DNA of 5,764 nucleotides, from NCBI GenBank assembly GCA_903887035.1, contig CAISOG010000164.1, positions 1 to 5,764 of the forward strand. Direction: 5' to 3'. The DNA is from an uncultured Holosporaceae bacterium (GTDB taxonomy: Bacteria > Pseudomonadota > Alphaproteobacteria > CAISOG01). Numbering within the stretch: position 1 is the stretch's first letter; each line of letters opens with the position of its first letter. The position numbers and the translations under genes are program-made. The notes below the pieces were generated by a model that saw only the letters and a program-made list of their open reading frames with translations, ran no database searches and was not told where the DNA came from. This document shows positions 5,041-5,764 of this stretch, in pieces.

Positions 5041-5764
5041 GGTTGGCTTTTCCTCCAGGTTAGAATTTCGTCGACCAGTCTAGCGGCGATTGCCGCCTTT
5101 GTCATCCTTGGCCAGGCCTCACTGTTGGCCGCTTTCACCAACACCACCTGATTATCCTGATTGCCGAAGGGAGAAAATTCGGCGCTCTCCTGATTCGCGA
5201 CCAACCAATCGCATCCCTTTTTGACGCGCTTTTGCGCTGCATTTTCCTGCAAATTGCTGGTTTCCAGGGCGAAACCTACCAGCAATTTTGGCCGTTGGCG
5301 ATGCATGGCCAGCTGATACAAAATGTCGGGGTTGGCGACCAGTTTGAGGGTCAGGCCGTCTCGATCCTCCCGCTTCCATTTGCCGCCGTGATCCGGCTCC
5401 GCCAGCCGCCAATCACTGACCGCGGCGGCGCAAATGGCTATATCGGCGGGCAACGCGGCCAGGCTGGCCTGCAACATTTCCTCAGCAGTGGTAACATTGT
5501 GACGGGTCACGCCAACAGGGGTGGGCAGGTTTGTGGGGCCACTGACCAGGGTGACACGGGCACCAGCCGCCGCCAAAGCCTCAGCAATCGCATAGCCCTG
5601 CCGCCCGCTGGAACGGTTGGCCAAATAGCGCACGGCATCCAACGGCTCCTGCGTTGGCCCCGCCGTGACCAAGGCGGTTAACCCCTGCAAACCCTGCAAC
5701 GCCTGTCCCCGCTGCAACAGCGGTTGCGCCGCCACGAATATCTCGGCAGGCTCCGCCATCCGCC
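5037..5764 (-). CDS. coaBC: CoaBC, phosphopantothenoylcysteine synthase part (5' end cut off by window edge)
   Basis: The frame is open to the right edge. Residues just before the first Met in the window read as Arg, giving RMAEPAEI, which resembles the end of the CoaC decarboxylase domain (GxGRMAEP). So this is the C-terminal part of bifunctional CoaBC rather than a free CoaB. Counting that Met as 1, the CoaB domain shows VTAGPTQEPLDAVRYLANRS (31-50) followed by SGRQG, LVSGPT (71-76), AAAVSDW (111-117), KWKR (127-130), LVANPDIL (140-147), VGFALET (161-167) and DWLVAN (184-189). CoaB joins 4'-phosphopantothenate to cysteine using CTP; CoaC (outside the window) then decarboxylates the product. 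The segment ANQESAEFSPFGNQDNQ differs from the frequent ANDV...FG..DN form but keeps its pattern. The stop overlaps dut by four bases. The codons for Trp-Arg near the end also form the dut ribosome site. Confidence 0.95.
   Translation of the reverse strand, partial: RMAEPAEIFVAAQPLLQRGQALQGLQGLTALVTAGPTQEPLDAVRYLANRSSGRQGYAIAEALAAAGARVTLVSGPTNLPTPVGVTRHNVTTAEEMLQASLAALPADIAICAAAVSDWRLAEPDHGGKWKREDRDGLTLKLVANPDILYQLAMHRQRPKLLVGFALETSNLQENAAQKRVKKGCDWLVANQESAEFSPFGNQDNQVVLVKAANSEAWPRMTKAAIAARLVDEILTWRKSQP
5051..5056 (-). promoter_or_regulatory. Shine-Dalgarno for dut inside the end of coaBC
   Basis: On the minus strand GGAGGA lies 10 bases before the dut ATG (5040-5038). It is encoded by the Trp-Arg codons (TGG AGG) of the CoaB tail. 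It is the strongest ribosome site in the window and supports the long dut start. Together with the ATGA overlap it suggests that dut can be initiated both independently and by coupling. Confidence 0.7.

Noticed and set aside
5037..5759. Stand-alone CoaB starting at the ATG at 5759
   Set aside because: The frame stays open to the edge and the residues around that Met match the internal end of the CoaC domain in bifunctional CoaBC.

Overview
The window looks like chromosomal DNA from an alphaproteobacterium. I infer this from its overall GC of roughly 60% by hand count, from the coaBC-dut gene order common in that class, and from an SH3-domain envelope protein of a type common there (core LPRFVSLR...NARTGPG...YPIDWVY). 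Genus cannot be named from the sequence. Every gene I can support lies on the minus strand, so transcription runs from the right edge (5764) to the left edge (1), and coding density is close to complete.

From right to left, the first block is a tightly packed run of five genes. It holds the 3' part of coaBC (CoA synthesis; cut by the right edge), dut (dUTPase), cysK (cysteine synthase A), a secreted SH3-domain protein, and a ZnuB-type metal ABC permease. Neighbours overlap by 4 bases (coaBC/dut and cysK/SH3, both ATGA) or are 2 to 3 bases apart (dut to cysK, SH3 to permease). This strongly suggests one transcript with coupled translation. CysK makes cysteine, which is the co-substrate of the CoaB reaction, so two of these genes are linked metabolically. 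The ABC permease has no ATPase or binding-protein gene beside it.

After 64 bases comes mgtE, a complete gated Mg2+ channel/transporter with N-domain, two CBS domains and a five-helix membrane domain. After a further 74 bases comes a type II toxin-antitoxin pair: parD (complete) and parE (3' end cut by the left edge). This module has its own promoter-like region with a perfect 10-bp inverted repeat, and lower GC (about 50%) than the rest. It was probably acquired separately and sits behind the housekeeping genes.

No tRNA, rRNA, CRISPR array, insertion sequence or convincing rho-independent terminator was seen, and there is no gene-free stretch longer than about 75 bases. I found no clearly new defence or mobile system. 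The points most worth following are the operon with the orphan permease and SH3 protein, the parDE operator, and the strong excess of the palindrome TGGCCA.
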